NCBI RefSeq assembly: GCF_002234595.1
Contig: NZ_NMUL01000023.1
Span: forward strand, 310,001-374,000
Direction: 5' to 3'
DNA: 64,000 nucleotides
Origin: Amycolatopsis vastitatis
GTDB taxonomy: Bacteria; Actinomycetota; Actinomycetes; Mycobacteriales; Pseudonocardiaceae
This document shows, one piece after another, positions 1 to 7,296 of this stretch (position 1 is its first letter; the number at the start of each line of letters is the position of its first letter). Below the pieces are notes generated by a model. The model was not told the origin of the DNA. It made no database searches and saw only the letters and a program-made list of their open reading frames with translations. The position numbers and the translations under genes are program-made.

Positions 1-942
1 CCGGGCCAGTTCGGCGTCACTTTCGTCCCCGATGACCGGTTCCTTGCCGACGCGGCCGGCGTATTCCCGGACGACCGCCTCGATGCCGACGTAGGCCTCC
101 AGACAGCCGTGCGAGCCGCACCGGCACGCCGCTCCGGCCGCCTTGACCACGGTGTGGCCCCACTCGCTGGTCGTGATGCCGGGGTGCGACCGGCCCGCCG
201 TCGCGACGGCCGCCCCGACTCCGACGCCGAGCAGGGCGACGATGGCGCGCCCGGCGCCCCGGCCGGCGCCACGCCACATCTCGGCCTGGCCCAGGGTGCG
301 AGCGCGGTTGTCCAGGTGCACCGGCATCGTTCGGGGGGTCCAGGGGGGCTTGCCCCCCTGCTGGGGTTCGGGGCTCGGCCCCGAAGGACACAGCGCTTCG
401 ATGTGCGGGTGGATGAGGTCGGCGAAGTTCACGCCGCGCCAGCCGAGGGTGGGCGCGTGCACGATCCCGCCGTCGCGGACCGCGCCGGGCACCCCGATGC
501 CGACGCCGAACACCGCGTCCGGGTCACCGTCCTCGAGCACTTCGGCGATGCCGGTGCGCACCAGCCCGGCCACTTCGTCCGGGTCGAGCCGGGTGCCGAC
601 GAGCGGGTGGCGCACCGTCCCGAGCGTGCCGAGAGCGCAGTCGAACAGACCGACCTCGACGTGCGTCTCGCTGACGTCGACGCCGACGACGTGCCCGAAG
701 TCCGGCCGCACGGCCAGCAGCGTCCGCGGCCGTCCGCCGTCCGATTCGACCGATCCGGCCTCGGCGACGACACCCTCGGCGATGAGCTCGGAGACGACGT
801 TGGTAACGGTGGCGGCCGATAGTCCCGATTCAGCTACCAGTTCCAGTCTGCTGACCGGGCCGCGGAGGTAGAGGGAGGAGAGGAGCGCCGCGCGGTTGTG
901 CCGCCGGAGGTCTCTGGTCGTCTGGCGCACCACCTGGGTCAC
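1..942 (-). CDS. ROK-family transcriptional regulator (partial, runs off window)
   Basis: An N-terminal winged helix (residues about 1-65, with RDLRRHNRAALLSSLY and SGLSAATVTNVVSELI) is followed by a ROK sugar-kinase-like domain with GVDVSETHVEVGLFD, the zinc motif CRCGSHGC and EWGHT. The frame is open from GTG at 942 to the window edge, so the C-terminus is missing. It is a clear paralogue of the divergent gene at 1065. A 22-residue Gly/Pro-rich insert at 328-393 lies between the ATPase-like and zinc-binding parts and comes from a DNA repeat. ROK repressors usually sense sugars and control sugar transport or catabolism; the ligand here is unknown. No clear ribosome site precedes GTG 942, and GTG 933 or 930 are alternatives. 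Confidence 0.85.
   Translation of the reverse strand, partial: MTQVVRQTTRDLRRHNRAALLSSLYLRGPVSRLELVAESGLSAATVTNVVSELIAEGVVAEAGSVESDGGRPRTLLAVRPDFGHVVGVDVSETHVEVGLFDCALGTLGTVRHPLVGTRLDPDEVAGLVRTGIAEVLEDGDPDAVFGVGIGVPGAVRDGGIVHAPTLGWRGVNFADLIHPHIEALCPSGPSPEPQQGGKPPWTPRTMPVHLDNRARTLGQAEMWRGAGRGAGRAIVALLGVGVGAAVATAGRSHPGITTSEWGHTVVKAAGAACRCGSHGCLEAYVGIEAVVREYAGRVGKEPVIGDESDAELAR
328..393. repeat. Double-hairpin GC-rich repeat inserted in frame in the ROK gene
   Basis: Two adjacent inverted repeats are visible: CAGGGGGGC/GCCCCCCTG, then TTCGGGGC/GCCCCGAA with a 3-base loop. Aligning the ROK protein with its neighbour at 1065 shows about 66 bases extra here. They encode CPSGPSPEPQQGGKPPWTPRT without breaking the frame. 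It looks like a dispersed intergenic element that landed in a gene. Confidence 0.75.
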
Positions 943-975
943 CAGGAGGATTGTGCCAGACGCGCGCTGGTTCGG

Positions 976-1011
976 AACTTAGTTCACTACTTAATACATA
1001 GCCACAACTTA
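976..1011. promoter_or_regulatory. Candidate promoter/operator region between divergent ROK genes
   Basis: Two AACTTA direct repeats (976-981 and 1006-1011) lie 30 bases apart, about three helical turns, in an A/T-rich patch (AGTTCACTACTTAATACAT) that contrasts with the surrounding GC. Position between two divergent regulators suggests autoregulation. No binding data; inferred from sequence only. Confidence 0.4.
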
Positions 1012-1064
1012 AGGTGATCAGGCATCCTGTCACCAGAGCCGGTAAGAGTTCAGATGGGTTGCCC

Positions 1065-2300
1065 ATGGCGAGCAAGCGCACCACCGTCCGTGATCTGCGG
1101 CGGCACAACCGTTCCCTGCTGCTGTCGAAACTGTACTTCGACGGCCCGCTGTCGCGGCACGAACTCAGCCAGCTCACCGGATTGAGCGCCGCCACGGTGA
1201 GCAACGTGACGGCCGAACTGGGCGAAGAACGCCTGATCACCGAAGCGGGCCAGGTCGAATCGGACGGCGGCCGTCCCCGGGTGCTGCTGCGCGTGGACCC
1301 GGCGTACGGGCACGTCGCGGGCGTCGACATCGGCGAAACGGGCGTCAAGGTCGAGCTGTTCGACCTGGCGATGAACCGGCTCGCGACGGTCGAGCACCCG
1401 CTGCCGAAGGCCCCCGACGCGGCGACCGCGGTCGAGCAGGTGGCGTCCGGCCTGCAGGAGGTGTTCGCGAGCGCGGGCATCGACGAATCGAGCGTGCTCG
1501 GCGTCGGCATCGGCGTACCGGGCACGGTCGAGCAGGGGGCGCGGGTGCTGGTCCACGCCCCCACGGTCGGCTGGGACGCGGTGCCGTTCACCTCGCTGTT
1601 GCAGGACGCCGGAGTGGGTCTGCCGTTGTTCGTGGACAACGGCGCGAAGACCCAGGGCCAGGCGGAGATGTGGTTCGGCGCCGGCCGCGGAGCGCGTCAC
1701 GCGGTGATAGCGCTGATCGGCTCGGGCGTCGGCGCGGCGGTGGTGACGGACGGAACGACCTACCGCGGCTCGACGAGCAGCGCGGGCGAGTGGGGCCACA
1801 CGACGATCGCGTACGGCGGCCAGGAGTGCCGCTGCGGCGCGCGCGGGTGCCTGGAGGCGTACATCGGCGCGGGCGGGGTCCTGGCGAGGTATCGCCGAGC
1901 GCGCGGCAAGGAGATCGCGGGCGAGGACGAGCAGGCCCAGTTCGCGGCACTGTTGGCTTCGGCTTCGAAATCGAAGACGGCGGCCCGGGTACTCGACGAA
2001 ACGGCGGGCTACCTGGGCGCGGGCATCGCGAACTTGATCAACTTGTTCAACCCGGAGCGCATCGTGATCGGCGGCTGGGCTGGGCTGGCACTGGGCGAGC
2101 AGCTGCTGCCGCGGATCCGCTCGGCCGCGGGAGAGCACGCACTGAGGCACCCGTTCAGCCAGACGTCGATCCAGCTGGGTTCGCTGGGCCTGGACGCGGT
2201 GGCGACCGGCGCGGCAACGCTGCCGGTGGCGGACCTGCTGGAGCAGGGGGCGACGCCCCGGATCGCGAAGCCGGGAGCCCCGGACTCCGACGCGGCGTGA
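1065..2300 (+). CDS. ROK-family transcriptional regulator
   Basis: 411 residues. A winged helix at the N-terminus (RTTVRDLRRHNRSLLLSKLY, then LTGLSAATVSNVTAEL) is followed by a ROK domain with GVDIGETGVKVELFD, GIGVPGTVE, the EWGHTT motif and the zinc ligands CRCGARGC. ATG 1065 was chosen because it starts right before the conserved HTH; an in-frame GTG at 1014 would add 17 poorly conserved residues. The gene is divergent from a paralogue at 942. Its stop adjoins that of the convergent small membrane gene at 2301. Likely a sugar-responsive repressor; the target may be the nearby hydrolases or a distant locus. Confidence 0.88.
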   Translation: MASKRTTVRDLRRHNRSLLLSKLYFDGPLSRHELSQLTGLSAATVSNVTAELGEERLITEAGQVESDGGRPRVLLRVDPAYGHVAGVDIGETGVKVELFDLAMNRLATVEHPLPKAPDAATAVEQVASGLQEVFASAGIDESSVLGVGIGVPGTVEQGARVLVHAPTVGWDAVPFTSLLQDAGVGLPLFVDNGAKTQGQAEMWFGAGRGARHAVIALIGSGVGAAVVTDGTTYRGSTSSAGEWGHTTIAYGGQECRCGARGCLEAYIGAGGVLARYRRARGKEIAGEDEQAQFAALLASASKSKTAARVLDETAGYLGAGIANLINLFNPERIVIGGWAGLALGEQLLPRIRSAAGEHALRHPFSQTSIQLGSLGLDAVATGAATLPVADLLEQGATPRIAKPGAPDSDAA

Positions 2301-2498
2301 CTACCGGCGACCCTTGAACCAGGCGTAGAGGAGGCCACCGCCGAGGAACGCCCCGCCCGCGAAGATGACGACGCCGCAGACGAGGTAGAGGGCATCGGTC
2401 TGCCGGACGGCCATGACCGCCCCACCGACGGCACCGGCCAGCAGCGCCAGCGCGGCAGCGAGCGTTCCTGGCGGCGGTGCGGGCTTGTCGTGCGCCAT
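2301..2498 (-). CDS. Small two-helix membrane protein
   Basis: 65 residues. After a short Pro-rich start (AHDKPAPPP) there are two hydrophobic segments, about residues 12-31 and 37-60, ending in WFKGRR. The start is well supported: AAGGAGG lies five bases before ATG 2498. A longer frame reaching 2576 exists but lacks a ribosome site. No family recognised; probably a membrane-anchored small protein. It is convergent with the ROK gene with no gap. Confidence 0.6.
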   Translation of the reverse strand: MAHDKPAPPPGTLAAALALLAGAVGGAVMAVRQTDALYLVCGVVIFAGGAFLGGGLLYAWFKGRR

Positions 2499-2887
2499 CA
2501 CGACCTCCTTCGCCTCAAAGCCCTGCCCTGACGCTGCACCACCTCGGCACCGCACCGGCCCTGGCGGGCGCACCAAACTCGGCAGCGCACCACGCCCGGC
2601 AGCACGTCACGCCCGGCAGCACATCACCTCGCCAAGCAGGACCCACCCTCCCAGGGGGTCCATCCCCGCTCCAGCGTATCGACACCCACCGACAAAAGAG
2701 CCACAAAAACCGGCGCCAAGACAGAGCCATCCACAACTCGGCAAGGCTGTGGACAACTTCGGCGAGCACCCGTCCGGATCATGCCCGCCGGCGCGCCGAT
2801 GCACCGCTGAGCGGGAACTCGAACCGACCCCGGACCAGCCACCCACACACCCTTAATTCGAGTTGAAAAAAAATGACCGCCGGAGTG

Positions 2888-2916
2888 TTGCCCGGCTTGT
2901 CTGGACCATGCATACT
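2888..2916 (+). promoter_or_regulatory. Candidate sigma-70-type promoter of the GH16 gene
   Basis: TTGCCC (2888-2893) and CATACT (2911-2916) are separated by exactly 17 bases. This would give a leader of roughly 170 bases before ATG 3096. Inferred from consensus spacing only. Confidence 0.4.
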
Positions 2917-2937
2917 TTGTTGCCAGGCACAACAAAG
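2915..2937. promoter_or_regulatory. Candidate operator: CTTTGTTG / CAACAAAG
   Basis: A perfect 8-base inverted repeat with a 7-base spacer (CCAGGCA) that overlaps the proposed -10 element and start site. A repressor bound here would block the promoter. Regulator unknown; the nearby ROK proteins are candidates. Confidence 0.45.
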
Positions 2938-3095
2938 GCACCCGGATCACGCTGCCGCCCGTGCACCGTCGCGCGGGCCCCGGCGAGCACACGCACGGCC
3001 ACGCCTGCCGCCGCCCCGGCACGCGAGGCCACCTCCCCCTCCCCGCGTTCCGTGCTGCGCGCGGAACGCCGGTCCCCACGGTGAGAGAGGCGACA

Positions 3096-4310
3096 ATGAT
3101 GTCCACCTCGAAAAAGAACCGCTGGGCGGCACTCTTCGCCGCCTGTTCGCTGCTCCTCCTCGGGCAGCAGATCGTCAACCCCGTCCCGGCCGCCGCCGCG
3201 GCCACCTTCACCGATGACTTCAACGGCCCCGCCGGCGCCGCGGTCGACGGGTCGAAGTGGCAGCTCGAAACCGGTGACAACGTCAACAACCACGAGCGGC
3301 AGTACTACACCTCCGGCACCAACAACGCCCAGCTCGACGGCCAGGGCCACCTCGTCATCACCGCCAAGAAAGAGAATCCCGGCAACTACAACTGCTGGTA
3401 CGGCCGCTGCGAGTACACCTCCGCGCGGATGAACACCGCCGGCCGGTTCAGCCAGGCCTACGGCCACTTCGAGACGCGCATGAAACTCCCGCGAGGGCAA
3501 GGCATGTGGCCGGCCTTCTGGATGCTCGGCGGCGGCAACTGGCCCACCGACGGCGAAATCGACATCATGGAGAACGTCGGGTTCGAGCCGAACACCGTGC
3601 ACGGCACCATTCACGGGCCGGGCTATTCCGGCTCCGGCGGCATCGGCGCGGCCTACAACGGTCCGAACTTCTCCGACGACTTCCACACCTACGCCATCGA
3701 CTGGGCCCCCAACCAGATCAAGTGGTACGTCGACGGGAACCTCTACGAGACTCGCACGCCGTCCGACCTGAACGGCAACCGCTGGGTGTACGACCACAAC
3801 TTCTTCCTCATCCTCAACCTCGCCGTCGGCGGGTACTGGCCCGGCGATCCCAACAGCAGCACGCAGTTCCCGCAGCAGCTGGTCGTCGACTACGTGCACG
3901 TCACCGACACCTCCAGCGGCGGCAGCGGCCGGACCGGCACCATCACCGGCATCGGCGGGAAGTGCGTCGACGTCGCCGGCGCGAACACCGCCAACGGCAC
4001 GCCGATCCAGATCACCGACTGCAACGGCAACGCCGCGCAGAACTGGACCGTCGGCACCGACGGCACGATCCGCGCGCTCGGCAAGTGCATGGACGTCTCG
4101 GGCGCGGGCACAGCGGACGGGACACCGGTGCAGCTCTACGACTGCAACAGCACCGGCGCCCAGCAATGGGTCGTGACCGGGGCGAGAGACATCGTGAATC
4201 CCAACGCGAACAAGTGCCTCGACGCCACCGGCAATTCGAGCGCGAACGGCACCCGCCTGCAGATCTGGACCTGCGGCGGCGGCGCGAACCAGAAGTGGAC
4301 CACGCCCTGA
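3096..4310 (+). CDS. Secreted GH16 beta-1,3-glucanase with C-terminal CBM13
   Basis: 404 residues. A signal peptide (basic MMSTSKKNRW, hydrophobic core, cleavage near PAAAAA at about 36) leads into a GH16 domain (about 37-270). The catalytic motif GEIDIMENVG places the nucleophile at Glu154 and the acid/base at Glu159. A GGSG linker joins a ricin-B-type CBM13 (about 282-404) with three QxW-type repeats (QNWTV, QQWVV, QKWTT). This is the architecture of actinobacterial endo-beta-1,3-glucanases that cleave laminarin and fungal wall glucan. ATG 3096 follows GAGAGG at a 5-base spacing. It is the first of four secreted hydrolases on this strand. Confidence 0.92.
   Translation: MMSTSKKNRWAALFAACSLLLLGQQIVNPVPAAAAATFTDDFNGPAGAAVDGSKWQLETGDNVNNHERQYYTSGTNNAQLDGQGHLVITAKKENPGNYNCWYGRCEYTSARMNTAGRFSQAYGHFETRMKLPRGQGMWPAFWMLGGGNWPTDGEIDIMENVGFEPNTVHGTIHGPGYSGSGGIGAAYNGPNFSDDFHTYAIDWAPNQIKWYVDGNLYETRTPSDLNGNRWVYDHNFFLILNLAVGGYWPGDPNSSTQFPQQLVVDYVHVTDTSSGGSGRTGTITGIGGKCVDVAGANTANGTPIQITDCNGNAAQNWTVGTDGTIRALGKCMDVSGAGTADGTPVQLYDCNSTGAQQWVVTGARDIVNPNANKCLDATGNSSANGTRLQIWTCGGGANQKWTTP
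3942..4307 (+). repeat. CBM13-coding repeat, copy 1 (end of GH16)
   Basis: 366 bases from ITGIGGKCVDVAG to the stop of the GH16 gene. Closely similar in DNA and protein to copies at 5084, 6925 and 7380, with shared blocks such as NSSANGTRLQIWTC. Confidence 0.85.
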
Positions 4311-4318
4311 CCCACCCT

Positions 4319-4360
4319 CGTGAGTGCGTAACAGTGTTCTAACACTGTTACGCACTCACG
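4319..4360. terminator. 42-base perfect palindrome between GH16 and GH75 genes
   Basis: Perfect 20-base arms (CGTGAGTGCGTAACAGTGTT and its complement) flank a 2-base CT loop. It lies 8 bases after the GH16 stop and 24 before the next start. It can form a strong hairpin and may terminate or attenuate between the first and second hydrolase. Ends and centre match the palindrome at 14091. Confidence 0.75.
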
Positions 4361-4384
4361 ACCCCCTTCCCACAAGGAGTTTCA

Positions 4385-5452
4385 GTGCGGCGAATTATCG
4401 TCGCGCTAATGGGGTGTGCCCTGTTAGCGCTTTCCTCTCTGACGACCGGCTCTGCCCAGGCGGCGGCCGAAGCCGGTCCGTCCGCGAGCCAGCTTCTCGC
4501 CAAGACGCAGAACTGCCAGCAGATCTCGAACGGGAAGTATTCCTTCGACGAAGGTGGCGCGGCCACCGTACCCGTCTGCCAGGCCAACGGCGCGGTGTTC
4601 TTCACGGCCGACATGGACGTCGATTGTGACGGCGTCCGGACGACCCAGTGCAACGAGAACACCGACTGTTGCTTCTATCCGGATACCGCTTTCCATACTT
4701 CGACCGACCAGCCGCTCAACGCGGCACAATTGCCGTACATCGTGCTGCCGCAACCGACGTCCACATGGGACTATCGCAATTACGGCATCGACGGCGGTTC
4801 GGTGGTGGCGGTGATCTACAACAACCAAGTCACCTACGCGGTCGTCGGCGACACCGGCCCGACGAGCATCATCGGCGAGGCGTCCTACGCCACCGCCGTC
4901 AACCTCGGCATCAATCCCGACCCGAAGAACGGCGGCACCGAGGGCCCGGTGACGTACATCGTCTTCCCGAACACCCGCGTCAACCCGATCGAAAGCCACA
5001 CCAACGCCGTCAGCCTCGGCGAACAGGTCGCGACGCAGTTCGCGGGCGGCACGACCCCGCCGCCCGCGCAAAACGCCGGGCAGATCACCGGCATCGGCGG
5101 CAAGTGCGTCGACGTCGCGGGCGCGAACAACGCCAACGGCACCGCGGTCCAGCTCTACGACTGCAACGGCACGAGCGCTCAACAGTGGACAGTCGGGACG
5201 GACGGCACGATCCGCGCGCTCGGCAAGTGCCTCGACGTCGCCAGCGCGGGCACGGCGAACGGAACTCCGGCCCAGCTCTGGGACTGCAACGGGAGCAACG
5301 CCCAGAAGTGGACGGCCAACGGATCGCGGAACCTCGTCAACACCGGCTCCGGCAAGTGCCTCGACGCGACCGGCAACTCCAGCGCCAACGGTACTCGGCT
5401 GCAGATCTGGACCTGCGGGTCCGGCGCGAACCAGAAGTGGACGCTCCCATGA
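4385..5452 (+). CDS. Secreted GH75 chitosanase with C-terminal CBM13
   Basis: 355 residues. Signal peptide (RRIIVALMGCALLALSSL, cleavage near AQAAA at about 27). The catalytic region (about 35-215) has the GH75 signatures FFTADMDVDCDG and VGDTGPTSIIGEAS, so Asp156 and Glu165 are the likely catalytic pair. A TTPPPAQ linker leads to a CBM13 (about 233-355). GH75 enzymes hydrolyse chitosan, the deacetylated chitin of fungal walls. The start is GTG 4385 with AAGGAG five to ten bases upstream. The stop overlaps the next ATG (ATGA), so it is translationally coupled to the GH30 gene. A large hairpin separates it from GH16. Confidence 0.9.
   Translation: MRRIIVALMGCALLALSSLTTGSAQAAAEAGPSASQLLAKTQNCQQISNGKYSFDEGGAATVPVCQANGAVFFTADMDVDCDGVRTTQCNENTDCCFYPDTAFHTSTDQPLNAAQLPYIVLPQPTSTWDYRNYGIDGGSVVAVIYNNQVTYAVVGDTGPTSIIGEASYATAVNLGINPDPKNGGTEGPVTYIVFPNTRVNPIESHTNAVSLGEQVATQFAGGTTPPPAQNAGQITGIGGKCVDVAGANNANGTAVQLYDCNGTSAQQWTVGTDGTIRALGKCLDVASAGTANGTPAQLWDCNGSNAQKWTANGSRNLVNTGSGKCLDATGNSSANGTRLQIWTCGSGANQKWTLP
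5084..5449 (+). repeat. CBM13-coding repeat, copy 2 (end of GH75)
   Basis: 366 bases, same length and register as copy 1. Differences from copies 1, 3 and 4 are scattered substitutions. Confidence 0.85.
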
Positions 5453-7296
5453 GAAAACTGCTCACCCTGGTCGGCGTCACCGCGCTCACCGCGGCGACGT
5501 TCGCCGCCCCGGCACAAGCCGCCGGCGAAACGGTCAACGTCTGGCTCACGACCACCAGCGACTCCGGCGGCCGTCAGGTCACCCGCGGTCTCCAGCAGCA
5601 GGCGCCGATCACGTTCGCCGCGGGCACGGGTACCGGCGGTGTGACCGTCAACGTCAACGAAAACACCACGTACCAGCAGTTCGAAGGCGGCGGAGCGTCC
5701 TTTACGGACACCGCCGCGTGGCTGATGAACTCGAGCGGCGCGCTTTCGCAAGCCACTCGCGACGACACCATGCGCAAGCTTTTCGACCCGAACAGCGGCA
5801 TCGGCCTGAGCTTCATCCGCAACCCGCTCGGCGCGTCCGACCTGGCCCGCTACAGCTACACCTTCGACGACATGCCCGCCGGCCAGACCGACCCGAACCT
5901 GACGCACTTCTCCATCGCGCACGACCAGGCCGACGTGCTGCCGCTGACCAAGCAGGCCAAGCAGCTCAACCCGCAGGCCAAGGTGATGGCGTCGCCGTGG
6001 AGCGCGCCGCCGTGGATGAAGGACAACGACAGCTACCTGCTGGGCTGGGTCGAATCGCAGTACTACCCGGCCTACGCGCAGTACTTCGTCAAATACCTCC
6101 AGGCCTACCAGGCCGCGGGTGTGCCGATCGACTACGTCTCGATGCAGAACGAGCCGACGTGCTGTTCCAGTTACCCGTCGACCAACTGGAACGGCGCCGG
6201 CCTGGCCTACTTCGCGAAGAACAACCTGCTTCCCGCCCTGCAGAACGCCGGACTGTCCACCAAGGTCTTGGCGCTCGACTGGAACTGGGACACCTACGCT
6301 TCCTACGGCGCACCGACGATGGACGACGCGGCGATCCGCACGCACCCGAACTTCGGCGGCGTCGCGTGGCACGGCTACGGCGGCGACATCGCGCAGCAGA
6401 CGACCGTCCACAATCAATACCCGAACGTCAACGCCTACTCCACCGAGCACTCCGGCGGTACCTGGATCTCGAACCAGCAGGCCGAGGACATGAACAACAT
6501 CGTGGACTACACCCGGAACTGGTCGAAGAGCTTCGTTAAGTGGAGCCTCGGCGTCGACCAGAACATGGGCCCGCACAACGGCGGCTGCGACAAGTGCACC
6601 GGCCTGATCACCGTCCACAACGGAGACTCGCGCAGCGGGCAGGTCGACTACACCGTCGAGTACTACACGATGGGCCACCTGACGAAGTTCGTGAAGCCGG
6701 GCGCCTACCGGATCGACTCGAACGACAACTCGACCGTGCGGAACGTCGCCTGGAAGAACCCCGACGGATCGAAGGCGCTGATCGCGTACAACTCCGGTAC
6801 CGGCAGCCAGAGCGTGCGGGTGAACTGGGGGAATTCGTCGTTCACCTACGCCCTGCCCGGTCACACGTCGGCGACTTTCACCTGGAACGGCGACCAAGGT
6901 TCAGGCGGCGGTAAGACCGGCCCGATCACCGGCCTCGGCGGCAAGTGCGTCGACGTCGCGGGCGCGAGCAGCACCAACGGCACCGCGGTCCAGCTCTACG
7001 ACTGCAACGGGTCGAACGCGCAACAGTGGACAGTCGGCACCGATGGAACCCTGAAAGCGCTCGGCAAGTGCCTCGACGTCACCGGGCAGTCCACAGCGGA
7101 CGGAGCACAGCTCCAGCTCTGGGACTGCGGCGGTACCGCCAACCAGCGGTGGGCGGCCACCGCGGCCCGGGACATCGTCGGCGCGGGCTCGAACAAGTGC
7201 GTCGACGCGACCGGCAACTCCAGCGCCAACGGCACCCGGCTGCAGATCTGGACCTGCACCGGCGCCGCCAACCAGAAGTGGAACGTGCCCGCATGA
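5449..7296 (+). CDS. Secreted GH30 glucanase (probable endo-beta-1,6-glucanase) with CBM13
   Basis: 615 residues. Signal peptide with AQA cleavage near residue 25. The GH30 fold (about 27-485) has FEGGGASFTDTAAWL, the acid/base in MQNEP (Glu235) and the nucleophile in YSTEHSGG (Glu333). A GSGGG linker leads to a CBM13 (about 492-615). GH30 covers glucosylceramidases and endo-beta-1,6-glucanases; secretion, the CBM and the neighbours favour beta-1,6-glucan of fungal walls, but substrate is inferred. ATG 5449 overlaps the GH75 stop and its own stop overlaps the GH18 start, so three enzymes are coupled. Confidence 0.9.
   Translation: MRKLLTLVGVTALTAATFAAPAQAAGETVNVWLTTTSDSGGRQVTRGLQQQAPITFAAGTGTGGVTVNVNENTTYQQFEGGGASFTDTAAWLMNSSGALSQATRDDTMRKLFDPNSGIGLSFIRNPLGASDLARYSYTFDDMPAGQTDPNLTHFSIAHDQADVLPLTKQAKQLNPQAKVMASPWSAPPWMKDNDSYLLGWVESQYYPAYAQYFVKYLQAYQAAGVPIDYVSMQNEPTCCSSYPSTNWNGAGLAYFAKNNLLPALQNAGLSTKVLALDWNWDTYASYGAPTMDDAAIRTHPNFGGVAWHGYGGDIAQQTTVHNQYPNVNAYSTEHSGGTWISNQQAEDMNNIVDYTRNWSKSFVKWSLGVDQNMGPHNGGCDKCTGLITVHNGDSRSGQVDYTVEYYTMGHLTKFVKPGAYRIDSNDNSTVRNVAWKNPDGSKALIAYNSGTGSQSVRVNWGNSSFTYALPGHTSATFTWNGDQGSGGGKTGPITGLGGKCVDVAGASSTNGTAVQLYDCNGSNAQQWTVGTDGTLKALGKCLDVTGQSTADGAQLQLWDCGGTANQRWAATAARDIVGAGSNKCVDATGNSSANGTRLQIWTCTGAANQKWNVPA
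6925..7293 (+). repeat. CBM13-coding repeat, copy 3 (end of GH30)
   Basis: 369 bases, one residue longer at the C-terminus than the other copies. The third lobe (CVDATGNSSANGTRLQIWTC) is nearly the same as in copies 1, 2 and 4. Confidence 0.85.

Larger units (their letters stand above)
2499..3095. other. Long intergenic region upstream of the glycoside hydrolase set
   Basis: About 600 bases without a convincing gene; codon use of the open frames is unlike the neighbours. It holds an A8 run at 2868-2875, a candidate promoter at 2888-2916 and an inverted repeat at 2915-2937. The remaining 2520-2860 shows nothing I can assign. Confidence 0.6.

Noticed and set aside
2301..2576. Longer start for the small membrane protein
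   Set aside because: ATG 2498 has an excellent ribosome site, and the upstream 26 codons are Arg/Gly-rich without support.
5179..6897. A 572-codon minus-strand frame opposite the GH30 gene
   Set aside because: Antisense shadow of a well-supported enzyme; no ribosome site or motif.
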